NCBI GenBank assembly: GCA_963734625.1
Contig: CAVTHW010000014.1
Coordinates: 1 to 64,000, forward strand
From: CAVTHW01 sp963734625
GTDB lineage: Bacteria; Acidobacteriota; Terriglobia; Bryobacterales; Bryobacteraceae
Direction: 5' to 3'
DNA: 64,000 nucleotides
Position 1 is the stretch's first letter; each line of letters opens with the position of its first letter. The notes under the pieces are model-generated. The model did no database searches, was not told where the DNA came from, and saw only the letters and a program-made list of their open reading frames with translations. The position numbers and the translations under genes were made by a program. Positions 9,563-19,308 of the stretch are shown piece by piece.

Positions 9563-10426
9563 TTAGCGACCTCGAAGCACTCCTCTCGGCGCGCCCTTGA
9601 CCTTTAGCGGCCATTGTGGCGAGCTCTTCCAGCCCACCACTCGGCCATCCCGAAGGTAGACCTCCGACGGGCCGTAGATCCACACATCCCCTCTCACTTC
9701 CGGCGGAACTCCCTGCACATCCGCCACCTCGGATGCGGTTGAGCCAATCTCAATAGAGTCTTTCTTGGGAACAGCGGTCTTCGCAGCGTCGACTCGCAGG
9801 TTGAGGGGGGAACCCGGCGAGCCTTGCCATCCTACGACCCGATCCCCCTTGAAGTAGACCCTGGACGAGCCGAAGATCCATGAGCCCTCGTCCATTCGCG
9901 ACGGAGTTCCCTGCACGGCTTGGACTTCGGCCTTGGAGGAGCCGAGGGTGAAGGACGGCGCGGTCATCGGCGTGTAGGTTGCGGGACCCTCGAACCCGGC
10001 CCCGGGCCACACCCGACCAGTGGTGAAATAGTGCCACGTAACGATCAGGACCAGGACCGACAGTGAGACCCCTGCGACAGTTCCCGCGGCTCTCGCGTAT
10101 GGCGAAACGGGCACCGGGCGCAGCGGTGACCCGCAGAAGGTCAGCCGTTCGAATTTCACGCCGATTGAGCCTGACTCCGCGGAGTGAGTGACGATGCCAT
10201 CGGCCTCCAGATCGATCGCCATGAAGCGAAGATGCACCTGGGTCGAGACCAGAATCGAGTCCGGGAGCTCACGGATTCTCGTCCCCCCAGCCGATAGATC
10301 GGCGCATTTCCCTTCGACCTGGTGCGACTTCCCGCCAGCTTCCCAGGTGACGAGAACGCCACCCGTAGCCGCAACCCGGGGGGCGCCTCTGCGTTCATCG
10401 GCCTTAGATCTTCCCTTAACCCACAT
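9563..10426 (-). CDS. PilZ protein with membrane anchor and two SmpA-like repeats
   Basis: The protein has 287 residues. A PilZ domain (about 10-95) carries the ERRGAPR arginine motif and the DLSAGG motif that bind c-di-GMP. A single transmembrane segment (about 110-130) follows. The outside part has two similar repeats of about 45 residues (about 150-205 and 215-275), each with GS(S/T)..EV..VQG.P, a WI(F/Y)G strand, and a VYF/VYL-DRVVGW strand, like SmpA/OmlA-type lipoprotein modules. It would couple cytoplasmic c-di-GMP binding to a periplasmic domain. It lies 75 bp behind the GGDEF/EAL gene in the same direction and probably shares its transcript. Confidence 0.8.
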   Translation of the reverse strand: MWVKGRSKADERRGAPRVAATGGVLVTWEAGGKSHQVEGKCADLSAGGTRIRELPDSILVSTQVHLRFMAIDLEADGIVTHSAESGSIGVKFERLTFCGSPLRPVPVSPYARAAGTVAGVSLSVLVLIVTWHYFTTGRVWPGAGFEGPATYTPMTAPSFTLGSSKAEVQAVQGTPSRMDEGSWIFGSSRVYFKGDRVVGWQGSPGSPLNLRVDAAKTAVPKKDSIEIGSTASEVADVQGVPPEVRGDVWIYGPSEVYLRDGRVVGWKSSPQWPLKVKGAPRGVLRGR

Positions 10427-10501
10427 TGTCGTTTCGAAATCGTCGATCCAGAGCCCTGCCCTCTGGGCCTCGTCCGCCTCAACAATAGGACTGCATGATT
10501 C

Positions 10502-13368
10502 TCAATTCTCGATAATCGCCAGCCTCGCGTCAAGGTTGCTCACGTTCCTCCCGATCACATAAGACAGCGGCTGGCAACCATTTCTTACCGGGATTCCAGC
10601 GATTCTTCGAACGGGCAGAACTACCCTGAATCCCGCGGGGCTTGCCGTGAGGAGCCCAGGAACGGAAAACAGATCCTCCGCCAGAGCAGGCCGGCCCAGG
10701 AGAAAGCCTTGCACCACATCGCAGCCCGCTGCCCGCACCGCACTCAATTGCCCTGATGATTCCACACCCTCGGCGACGGCGAGCATCCCCAGGCTCCGAG
10801 CCAGCGTGGCGATCGACGCCACAAGCAAGGGGGCCTTTGACGAGTGCCCCAGATCGTGGACAAAGGACTGGTCGATCTTCAGGCTATCGATTGGCAGCCG
10901 CTGTAAGTACGTCAGGGAGGAATAGCCAGTGCCGAAGTCATCCAGCGAAAGATGAACGCCTAGCTTCTTCAACGTCTTCAGCCTCGAGGCGGATTCGTCC
11001 ATGTTCTTCATCAATAGGCTCTCGGTCAGCTCCAGCTCGAGGAGGCTTGCCTCGATGCCGGCCTCATCGATCGTCTTGGCAACGACATCCACGAAATCGG
11101 CGCGCGCAAACTGCAGGCTGGATACGTTTACCGCCATGCGAATCGGGAGGCTCGAGGACGATTGCAGCCTCCGTGCCTGCTGGCAGGCCGTTTGGAGCGC
11201 CCATGTGCCGAGCTGGACGATCAAGCCACTCTCCTCCGCGACCGGGATGAAGCTGGTGGGCGAGACCGATCCCAGCTGCGGATGCCGCCAACGAAGTAGC
11301 GCCTCCAGCCCCACAATCTTGCCCGTCTTGAGATCGAATTGAGGCTGGTAATTTAGGGCCAGCTCGCAGCGTGCCAGAGCACCCCCCAGTTGGTTCTCCA
11401 TGTAGAGCCTTTGGCGGTCCACCTCACCGAGATCCCGCGTATAGGAGATGGCGCCGTTCCTGCCGGAGTTCTTTGCCCCGTACATCGCATAATCCGCATT
11501 GCGGATGAGTTGGTCCAGGTCTTCTCCATCCTCCGGGTAGACGCTGATGCCGATTGATGCGGTGACCGAAACCTCGTGTCCTTCCACATCAAACGGCGTT
11601 CTGAAGGCGTCCACCAGCTTGTCGGCCACAGAATGGCATCCCGGCGGTCCTTGACTTCAACCAAACCGGCGACGAACTCGTCACCTCCCCATCTCGCGAT
11701 GAAGTCGGTCTCCCGCAGACAGCTCTGCATGCGCTCGGCGGTCAGCTTCAACAGGGCGTCGCCAGCAGCGTGGCCCAATGTGTCGTTGACGAGCTTGAAG
11801 CGGTCGAGGTCAACCGAGAGGATCCCGAGCCGCTGTTGATAACGGCGGGCGCGGGCCAACGCGCGCTTCAGCCCTTCCTCGAAATCCAAGCGGTTCGGCA
11901 GTCCTGTCAGACTGTCATGCCGGGCTCGGTGGGCCAACTGGTCTGTGAGCTGCCTCTGCTCAATACAGACAGAAGCCAGCCGGCTACCCATCTCCAGAAG
12001 CTCCGTCTCGGCTTCACCTGGCTGGCCTGGCTCCCGCCTGTAGAGCACCAGCGTCCCGACAACGACTCCCTCGCTGGAGAAGACCGGCACGGACCAGCAG
12101 GCCCTCACGCCGGATGCCACCGCCGCCGCGTGATAACGCAGTGTCGCGGTATCGCTAGTCATATCCGCGATGGCAACCGCCCGGCGCTCAAATGCAGCGA
12201 TCGCGCAGGAGATGCCGCCGGGACCGATTTGAGGCTCGCCGAGAGCCTGATAGAAGGGTCTCGGCAGGTTGGGAGCCACGGCAGTGACGAGTCGCTCGCC
12301 CTTCACCAGCATCACGGCGCAGAAAGATCCGGGCAACTGGTGCTCGATCATTTGCGTCAAGCTAGTCAGCACGGCCTCCATGGGCTGGTATTGAGCGATC
12401 ATCTGGACGACTTGAAGCCGCTCGCGGCCCAGCAGGTCCGCCAGGCGGTCTCCAGTCGCGTCGCGAAGGCTGACCAGTAAAGCCCCGCCGCGCTCCCCCC
12501 GGCAGGCGTTCAATCTTGCCTCGGCCGGGAACATACTGCCATCCCTCCTGCGGAGATCGGTTTGAATCACCATGCCTTCCAATCGACAGGCGTCTGAGGC
12601 CAGGCCGTCGTCGAATGCGTGCTCGGGGAGCACGCCACGCAATACTTGGCCAAGCGGCTTCCCGGCCACCTCCTCGCGCGCGTAGCCGAGCAGGGCGAGA
12701 GCCGCTTGGTTGGCGTCAATGATGCGGGAGTCCGCACCCGCCAGAACAAAGGCCTCGGAGGTGGCGCTGAGGATCTGTTGGTAGAGATGGTTCACTTCCG
12801 CCGCGGCGGCGCTGACGCGCGTGAGTTCAGTCACGTCCTCAACCAGCACAACGTAGAGTCCGCCACCCGCGTCCTCCGAAGGCAGCTCTTTCAGTGTGAC
12901 GCGGAGTCGTTTGCCGGAGTGATTTCCCACGAAGCTCACGGTGTTGGCGCCGTCCCTCTTGGCATTCTGCGACGTCGTGGACCACCCCTTTTGTGTAAGC
13001 GTCGCGGGAAGTGCGCTCTCCAGCGCCCTCCCGATCAGCTCCTCCGGCGCCAGGTTCATCAGCTTGCTGAAAGACCGATTGGCAGACAGCACATGGAGGT
13101 CCCCAGACAGGAGCGCCACGCCCATCGACAGGCCGTCCAGTGCTTCCAGAACAGGTTGTCGATGCTGCTGGATCATCACCGGCAGAACACTCATCGCGTC
13201 GGATTCGCTCGCGAGCAGAGCCTGTGGCCGAGCTGGACTTTTTCCGGCTGGGGGAGGCATGAGGACGCGGGAGTTTTTCAGGAATGGGTTCAGCGCCCAT
13301 TCCAATGCTAAGAGCAGAAACAGCCCGAGCGCCGCTATCAACTCCCAACTGTCAAATAGCCACGGCAT
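10502..13368 (-). pseudogene. PAS-PAS-GAF-GGDEF-EAL protein split by a 1-nt frameshift
   Basis: Together the two frames encode about 955 residues: an N-terminal membrane segment (10-27), PAS (75-190), PAS (200-325), GAF (335-490), GGDEF (500-660) with intact RWGGDEF and an RETD inhibitory site, then EAL with EALLRWRHP, DDFGTGYSS and EGVE. Near 11630 one base is missing, so the GGDEF frame runs on for about 90 foreign codons to 11353. A GTG at 11629 could restart the second half, giving a separate EAL protein. All catalytic motifs are otherwise conserved, so this is either a very recent mutation, a programmed or split gene, or a sequence error. LuxR gene upstream, PilZ downstream. Confidence 0.85.
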
Positions 13369-13391
13369 AAGGATCTGAGGTTTGATCTCCG

Positions 13392-14309
13392 CTATGCTGA
13401 CCGCCGGAGTCCGCCTCTCCGTGAGGCGTTGCCGCTATAGCGCTGCACGGCTGCCACCATCCGGTGGCGCGGCGGCTCGCTCTCCGTACTCAGGCCCAGT
13501 GAAGGCTTCTGGATCACGAGAGACCGCAACCAGGGGGCAAGTCCGTGGGGACCAAGCCCTTTTCGGGAACCCTGCGCGCTCTGCATCCCCCTCCCCGCAA
13601 AGTTGCGAATTCCGCACATCGCCAGTTCGAGACGATCATTCATGCCTAACTTCCTGAACATCCTGGACATGTATACTTTCACGGTCCCTTCCGAGAGCCT
13701 CAGCCGCTCCGCGATCTCCTTGTTACTCATCCCCGACGACAGCAGGCCCACAAGTTGGCCCTCTCTGTCGCTCAAATGGACGGCCAGGACGTTCCCAAGG
13801 CTTGCTCTCAGGGACTCCTCTAGCCACATCGCGCCTTGCGCGACCGCCCTGAGACAGGCGATCAGTGTCTCTACAGGCTCCTTCTTCGACAGAATCCCGC
13901 GGACGCCATACTCGGTTGCCTGATGAGCTAGTTCCGTGCTGACGGAGCGTACCCAAAGGACTGTACGGCAATCCGGAGCGGCCTCTCGGATCTGCCACAA
14001 CGTGCTCACGGTGAATTCCGGCATGACGTCGAGAAGCAGGATCTGCGGCCTTAGTTTCGCTAGTGCGTCACCTATATCCGTCGGGCTGCTGCCAGTGTGC
14101 ACAAGCTGTAAGTCTCTTTCTCCGGAAAGGGCCGCCGCTAGACCCACAGCAGCCATCGGCTCGATGGCGAACGACATCACGGAAGTTCTGAGTTTCCCCT
14201 CTTTCCGGTTGCTCTTGGGAGATGTTCGCTCCCGAATGCCGTTGCGGCTCGCGAAGTGGCTCTTGCACTCCTCTTTCGAGCTCTTCTTCTCCTCCACCCT
14301 TACGAACAT
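13392..14309 (-). CDS. LuxR/NarL-type response regulator, atypical receiver
   Basis: The protein has 305 residues. A basic leader (1-40) is followed by a receiver-like domain (about 42-155) with Asp in LLLDVMPEF and Lys in LSKKEP, and a LuxR HTH (about 180-240; LSDREGQLVGLLSSGMSN, EIAERL, VKVYMSRMFRKL). The usual acidic pair after the first strand is replaced by a VMSFAIEP stretch, so Mg binding and phosphorylation may be lost. A basic C-terminal tail of about 60 residues has no recognisable domain. It ends 23 bp before the GGDEF/EAL gene, so it may regulate or be co-expressed with c-di-GMP turnover. GGAAAGG precedes the ATG. Confidence 0.82.
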   Translation of the reverse strand: MFVRVEEKKSSKEECKSHFASRNGIRERTSPKSNRKEGKLRTSVMSFAIEPMAAVGLAAALSGERDLQLVHTGSSPTDIGDALAKLRPQILLLDVMPEFTVSTLWQIREAAPDCRTVLWVRSVSTELAHQATEYGVRGILSKKEPVETLIACLRAVAQGAMWLEESLRASLGNVLAVHLSDREGQLVGLLSSGMSNKEIAERLRLSEGTVKVYMSRMFRKLGMNDRLELAMCGIRNFAGRGMQSAQGSRKGLGPHGLAPWLRSLVIQKPSLGLSTESEPPRHRMVAAVQRYSGNASRRGGLRRSA

Positions 14310-14599
14310 CTGCCCTTTCCTCAGGAGGCGTTTGTGATTGTACTCTGTTAATTTAGCGCCGACGTGAGTTCCATCGAACAGTACTGAAGGTCCTATTTGG
14401 TTTGTCTAGTACCAAGACGGAAGTTCCATCCCACGTAGGCCTTAGGCGGGTAAAAGCGGGCAGCCGGTCAAGCAGTTCGCGACCTAGAGGGTGCCATCAA
14501 GATCTTCGTCCGGTTGTTCGACCGGCTGGGTGCCGGTCGATGTAAACGACTTCGTCTTGGCGTCACTGAATTGCTCAGGCGCATAGAGAAGTTTCTGAA
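14310..14599. other. Gap between LuxR gene and second insertion sequence
   Basis: No gene was recognised. A minus-strand frame at the right end reads PEQFSDAKTKSFTSTG before a stop at 14484, but it is continuous with insertion-sequence sequence and cannot be assigned. The promoter of the LuxR operon should lie in the first 150 bases; no clear box was seen. Confidence 0.3.
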
Positions 14600-16005
14600 G
14601 CAGTGTGATGTCGGTAGTCAGAACCGAATCCACAGCGCGGAGCGAGGTTACGCAACGGCGCGATCCCGAAAAGTGCGGAGCCGTGGTGGACAAGACGGCC
14701 TGACAGCGGGCACGGATTTCCGCGAACTTCCGCGGAAACGGTTCGGACAGATTCCGGCCACAGTGTCCTGGGGATCGCCTGGCTTGGCGAAGACGGCCAC
14801 CCAGCGCACATCGTCGGTGATGCCGATCCTGGCTATCACGGAGAGAAAAGTGGTTGCCGCGAGGTTCTACGCCGCTTCGCGCCAGGAATAACGATGATGG
14901 AGGCCGCCCACTCGGGCGTTTGAAATCACGATTGAGTTTGGTGACGGCTTGTGCTCGACCGGCCGGCGATTCGGCGTATCCTTTTCCAGAGAGTCGTGGA
15001 TGCGGTCCTGGTGGTAGTAGCTCACGTAATCTCGGATCAGCCGGCGAAGATGTTGTTCGTTCAGCGCGATGATATGGTCGAGCATCTCGCGGCGGCAACT
15101 TCCGATCCAGCGTTCCGAGATTCCGTTTTGCCAGGGTGCTGGACGCTCGTCCGCTTGGGCGTCAGACCCGTGGATTACAGGAACGTGATGACCGCGGAAT
15201 CGAACTTCGTGTCGCGGTCCAGGATGACATAACGATATGGACCAGCCTCAGGAAATGCCTCTCGTAACTGCTGCACGATCCACTCGGACGTTGGGTGCCG
15301 AGTGACGTTGAAGTGCAGAATCCTGCGCCGCCCATGCTCGATGACGAAGAAGCAGTAGAGCAGCTTGAACGTCAACGTTGGCACGGTGAAGAAATCGAAG
15401 GCAACGATCACCTCGCGGTGATTCTGGAGGAAAGTCAACCAGCGCCTGCCGGGATCACCGCGGCGCCGCAAACCCCGCAGGTACCGCGCCACGGTTCGTT
15501 CGGAAACCTCGAAGCCGAGTTTCTGAAGTTCTCCGTGGATCTTGGGGGCTCCCCAGTCCGGGTTCTCTTCCGCCAGGCGTCGGATCAGAACACGAATCTC
15601 GCCGATGATCTCTGGTCGGCCGCCGCGGGGCCGGGATCGCCACCTCCAATAGAGCCGAAACCCGGCGCGATGCCAGCCGACCACGGTCTCGGACTTCACG
15701 ATGACGAGAACGTCGGCCCACCGGGCCCACATGCGGCGCAGGGTCGTCCAGAACAGCCGGTCAAAGCTGTTCAGCTTTGGGCGCGGCCGTTTGCGTTTGA
15801 GCACGGCAACCTGCTGTCGGAGGGCGAGGATCTCAATAGCATTGTCATGCCGACTGCGGGAGAAGACGCGGAGCGCGCCCAGGAGCGCGAGGATGAATTC
15901 GATCATGAACACATGGTTGTAGCATGCCGTAACGCCACCTCGGCAGCCCCAAGGCAGGGCAAAGGCTCCGGACCGCAAACCGCTGATTCCAAAACACCAT
16001 GAGGT
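14600..16005 (-). mobile_element. Insertion sequence copy 2 (degenerate)
   Basis: A second copy of the element at 8130-9525 in the same orientation, with many point differences over its 1.4 kb. The 6-kb interval between the copies holds the c-di-GMP genes, so homologous recombination between the direct repeats could delete or amplify them. Confidence 0.7.
14867..15906 (-). pseudogene. Integrase-core transposase with nonsense and frameshift
   Basis: The gene starts MIEFILALLGALRVF and is collinear with copy 1, but the CAA that follows the VITFL segment is TAA here (15175-15177). A one-base deletion near 15138 then shifts the frame before the catalytic Glu. The original stop survives at 14867-14869 after GLHHRYSWREAA. 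The two lesions make this copy inactive. Confidence 0.85.
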
Positions 16006-16124
16006 ATTGTCGACGGACAGGTACTGGGTCCAAAAGCATCGAGGTTCTGGGACTTTTTGCAGCCTAGGTTATCGACAACGGGCCGAACTGCGGCCAGACT
16101 AGCAGGCAGGAGGATACAGGGGCC

Positions 16125-16358
16125 ATGTTTGGCCGCCAGTCAGAGGACGAACGCTCCAAAGCAGAAGCACTGCGCATGGCCTTTCGCCGGAGGTTGGTGG
16201 AAGTCCTGGGAACCACCCCAGAGGACGGAGTCGCCAGCGAGGCTTCCCACCCCTATCTTCTATCCGACGCGCCGTCGCAGGCGGATTGTGTTCAAGTAAC
16301 GGGCAGAAGTGCCCAGGAGGCAGCATTCCGACTCTGCCATGAGTCGGCTGTGAAGTGA
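16125..16358 (+). CDS. Small hypothetical protein, first gene of PilZ pair
   Basis: The frame encodes 77 residues: a charged, helical N-terminal half and no recognised domain. AGGAGG lies 11 bases before the ATG, which is long. It ends 14 bases before the PilZ gene, suggesting a two-gene unit. It may be a spurious frame. Confidence 0.4.
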   Translation: MFGRQSEDERSKAEALRMAFRRRLVEVLGTTPEDGVASEASHPYLLSDAPSQADCVQVTGRSAQEAAFRLCHESAVK

Positions 16359-16372
16359 AAGCTGGATGACTT

Positions 16373-16798
16373 ATGAGCGTACTTTGGCAAATACTGGAAA
16401 CGCCGTTTGGGCAGTTGCGGTTGGAACAGCAGCTTCTAGCGGCATTAGCGCTCCTCTGCTGCGCCGCGCTCACAACCTACTCGGTGGTGTTCGCGTCGCG
16501 ACGAATCCGACCCGACCGACTTCACGAGAGACGTCTTGTTGGCCGTCCCGTTCTGATCTCATGGCGCGACGGATCGGGTTTCAGACAGTCCGACGACGGG
16601 TTCTGTCAGGATATCTCGGTCGGAGGCGTGGCGCTGGAGCTACCATTTCCCCTCAAGGTGAGAACGCGCCTAATTCTCAGGATATCTGAGGCGAAGCTGT
16701 CCGCCACAGGCGTCGTGCATCGTTGCACCCGTTCTGGGACGCGATACGTCGTTGGTGTAGAATTTGATCGCCTCACGGGTGCGCTGATCAATTCCTGA
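16373..16798 (+). CDS. Membrane-anchored PilZ-domain protein
   Basis: The protein has 141 residues. A hydrophobic segment (about 20-42) is followed by a PilZ domain (about 50-135) with the RRLVGRPV arginine region, DISVGG motif and a final VGVEFDRL strand. It would bind c-di-GMP at the inner membrane. A second PilZ gene lies 6 kb away at 9563-10426, with a diguanylate cyclase/phosphodiesterase between them, so both may respond to the same pool. The ribosome-binding site is weak. Confidence 0.75.
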   Translation: MSVLWQILETPFGQLRLEQQLLAALALLCCAALTTYSVVFASRRIRPDRLHERRLVGRPVLISWRDGSGFRQSDDGFCQDISVGGVALELPFPLKVRTRLILRISEAKLSATGVVHRCTRSGTRYVVGVEFDRLTGALINS

Positions 16799-16867
16799 GT
16801 GTTGTGCTTGTCTGAGCGGAGGCTCGGACCAAAAGCAGTGTCCACCCTCAAACAGGCTCCTACCCTG

Positions 16868-17095
16868 TTAACCCATCCAGAAGCCCTTGCGGTGCGAGAC
16901 GCCAAGGACCTTCCGGCATACGGGGCAGAAGTAGATGTAGCGTTTCCCGAAGAAGCTGCTGACTTTGCGGCACCACACCTCCCTAACCGGCTCGCTGCAA
17001 TGGGGACAAATCGGCGATAGATCTTCCTTCTCAACGCACTCAATCATGGGAACCCATTCTAGTGCAATCTGGCGAGTGTCGGGCACCTCCTTCAT
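16868..17095 (-). CDS. Small double zinc-ribbon protein
   Basis: The protein has about 75 residues with two CPxC knuckles (ICPHC and FCPVC) about 25 residues apart, the arrangement of a zinc ribbon, followed by a conserved-looking KVLGVSHRKGFWMG end. The family is uncharacterised. The start is uncertain: ATG at 17095 or an in-frame ATG further in. Its 5' end abuts the outer edge of the inverted duplication at about 17098. Confidence 0.55.
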   Translation of the reverse strand: MKEVPDTRQIALEWVPMIECVEKEDLSPICPHCSEPVREVWCRKVSSFFGKRYIYFCPVCRKVLGVSHRKGFWMG

Positions 17096-17097
17096 GC

Positions 17098-17717
17098 AAC
17101 GCCCTGCACCGCAGTGCATCGCAGCATCGGGCCAATTAGCCGCCCGGTCATCCGTGCATCTATGGTCTTCTACGCCTCACCAACAAGACGCTGCGGATGT
17201 TCTTTTGGGGAGGGCGGGCAGAAGGCGTCCAGCGCCATTAACGCCATCGAAGGATCGATGTGTCTGAGACCGCGCCACGGAGCGCCGCGTTCGTCAGCGT
17301 CGAGATCCCAGGCTCTTGCGGATTGTAGTTGACTACAACGGCCTTTCCCTTGAATACGTCGATGAAACGCCGTGCGGCCTCTTTCTTGACGAAGACTCGC
17401 TCGTGGAAACCGGAGTAGAAGTTGTTTGCCACGGAGTAGGAGTAGGCGATCTCAGCACGGTAGAGGGGGGCGTCATCAGTCCTGACAGCTCCCGATTCCA
17501 CGGTTGCCTGAGTCATTGGCCAAGTCTTCGCGATTGCGTTCCTTCGCCAGTCCACCACGCGTCTTACGATCAAACGGGTGAGTGAGATCTCGAACATCTC
17601 GATGCTGCCGTTCTGCGCAATTCAACCATGCGCCTTACGATCCAGTCTACAGCCTAGACTGAAATCTGCACTGAATTTCCGTCTGGCCACCGTCGATTCT
17701 ACATCCAAACCGCCTCC
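17098..17717 (-). repeat. Inverted duplication, copy 2 (contains DUF3592 gene)
   Basis: Reverse-complement copy of 6917-7540. It includes the DUF3592 gene and a promoter-like repeat on the minus strand (TAGAAT at 17696-17701). The right edge at 17717 joins directly to a truncated IS1380-type transposase fragment. Confidence 0.85.
17238..17597 (-). CDS. DUF3592-like protein (copy 2)
   Basis: The protein of 119 residues is identical to that at 7043-7402. The seven nucleotide differences between the two genes are all at synonymous positions, for example TCT/TCA, CTG/TTG, GCC/GCA, GAA/GAG, TTT/TTC, CGG/CGA and CGT/CGA. That points to purifying selection on both copies or on their common use. The function is unknown. 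Confidence 0.72.
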   Translation of the reverse strand: MFEISLTRLIVRRVVDWRRNAIAKTWPMTQATVESGAVRTDDAPLYRAEIAYSYSVANNFYSGFHERVFVKKEAARRFIDVFKGKAVVVNYNPQEPGISTLTNAALRGAVSDTSILRWR

Positions 17718-17722
17718 GTTGG

Positions 17723-18163
17723 AGCCCTTCGCTCTGTTCCTTCCGCCATGCGCTGCCCTGCGCCGCCCGCGTGGGGTTCATTGTGACCAACCTGGAGACG
17801 GACAGCCGGGCGGTGGTGCGGTTCTATAACAAGCGGGGAACAGCGGAACAGTGGATCAAGGAAGGCAAGCAGGCCGTCAAGATGACCCGATTGTCGTGCC
17901 ACCGATTCCGCTCGAACGAGGTGCGCCTGTGGTTGAGCGTAATCGCCTACAACCTGGGGAATCTGTGGCGGCGGCTCGTGCTCCCAAGGAAGATCGAGAA
18001 GTGGTCGCTGACCAGCCTGCAACAACGGTTGGTGAAAACGGGTGGCCGATTGATCAAGCACGCGAGGTATTTCTGGCTCCTGCTGGCGGAGAGCCATCTG
18101 ACACGGTCGCTGTTCGGGGCCATGCTGCGGCGGATCTGGGCGCTGCCGGTGCCAGCGGGGTAG
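17723..18163 (+). pseudogene. IS1380-type transposase, C-terminal fragment
   Basis: The fragment reads VTNLETDSR, then FYNKRGTAEQWIKEGK, VKMTRLSCHRF, VIAYNLGNLWRRLVLP and WSLTSLQQRL. This is the C-terminal third of a DDE_Tnp_1/IS1380 transposase including the catalytic Glu of the GTAEQWIKEGK motif. The N-terminal two thirds are missing, cut at the edge of the duplication block at 17717. Confidence 0.8.
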
Positions 18164-18358
18164 GCGAGGGCTGCGGTAGCAGGGAAATCGGTCAGCGAGC
18201 AGGTAGGGGACGGAAAGGTGTCGGTGGAATCAGGCGAAAGGGCCGCAGTTTCTGGCCACCGGGTCCTCGGGAAAAGCAAGACGACCCTCTCGGGACTGCA
18301 GGGCAGGCACTCAGGAGAAGAAGATGAGCCTCAGCGGCTCCAAGACACACCCATTGTG

Positions 18359-18440
18359 GTATGCTGACGTTGGCCGCGAGGCCAAAAAGGAAATTGTGGT
18401 TACAATCGACGGTGGCCAGCAAGCCACAGCGGAAATTCCG
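18359..18440 (+). promoter_or_regulatory. Tandem pair of dispersed promoter-like repeats
   Basis: Two diverged units follow each other. The first has TATGCT (18359-18364) and a TTGGCCGCGAGGCCAAAAAGG tract; the second has TACAAT (18401-18406) and GGTGGCCAGCAAGCCACAG followed by CGGAAATTCCGG. The Sel1 gene starts 140-180 bases downstream. Confidence 0.5.
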
Positions 18441-18579
18441 GTCCAACGGAGCACAAGTGGGTCATTCCTGCCAAGCGCTGAGGCGCGTGAAGCAGTTGAC
18501 GCCAGATCTCTTGCGGAAGATCGCGCGGAATGCGGCGCGGGCACGTTGTGGGAGAGGCGGAGGGGCGAAAGGGTTGACT

Positions 18580-19308
18580 ATGGACCAAATATCGCGGCTA
18601 GGACGGTTCTTCGCGATCCTGATTACCTTGTCATGGGTTTTGACGGTCGCTGCACAAGACACGGAATCGCCGAAAAAGTCGATCAGTGAGCTTGAGGCAC
18701 AGGCAGAAAAGGGCGATGCGCGGGCGCAATTCGAATTGGCCCGCGAGTACATGACAGGGGGACAGAAAGGTTCCCGTGTACCGCGAAACTACGGTCGGGC
18801 GCTTCAGTTGTTCATCAATGCTGGCGATCAGGGGCACGTCTTGTCCCAATACATGGTCGGAGTTATGTTCCACGAAGGGATGGGAGTACCACAGACTCTT
18901 GATGTGGCTGCCCGTTCGTTCCGCAGGGCTGCCGAGAAGGGGTTTGTGGAGGCTCAATTCGCCCTCGCTCGTATGTACGCACTAGGTCAGGGGGTCAAGC
19001 AAGACCATACAGAAGCCGCTCGTTGGTTCCGCAGAGCCGCCGAACAGGGGCACTCGCAGTCACAAGGCACAATCGGCGTCATGTACTACGAAGGCGTTGG
19101 CGTATCACAGGACTATGCCGAGGCATATTCATGGCTGACCATCGCGATTGGCGCGGAGAAATCTCAGGATCAACTTGTGAAGTACTTGAACGCACGTGCC
19201 GAAGTGGCCCGTAAGATCAACCCCGAACAAGTTGCAGAGGTAGAACGTCGCGCGAGAGAGTGGAAGCCAGTGATTGAGTTAGAGTCTCCAGACGTGATTC
19301 TGAAGTAG
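18580..19308 (+). CDS. Secreted Sel1-repeat (TPR-like) protein
   Basis: The protein has 242 residues. A signal peptide (about 1-25, cleaved near VAAQD) is followed by four or so Sel1/TPR-like repeats (about 38-215) with the A..G...AQ..LA..Y..G pattern and the AARWFRRAAEQGH consensus, and then a short charged tail ending RRAREWKP. Sel1 proteins are protein-protein adaptors. The ATG at 18580 has AAGGG upstream; the open frame extends further 5' without a plausible start. A remnant of a related gene lies at 6733-6789. Confidence 0.85.
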   Translation: MDQISRLGRFFAILITLSWVLTVAAQDTESPKKSISELEAQAEKGDARAQFELAREYMTGGQKGSRVPRNYGRALQLFINAGDQGHVLSQYMVGVMFHEGMGVPQTLDVAARSFRRAAEKGFVEAQFALARMYALGQGVKQDHTEAARWFRRAAEQGHSQSQGTIGVMYYEGVGVSQDYAEAYSWLTIAIGAEKSQDQLVKYLNARAEVARKINPEQVAEVERRAREWKPVIELESPDVILK

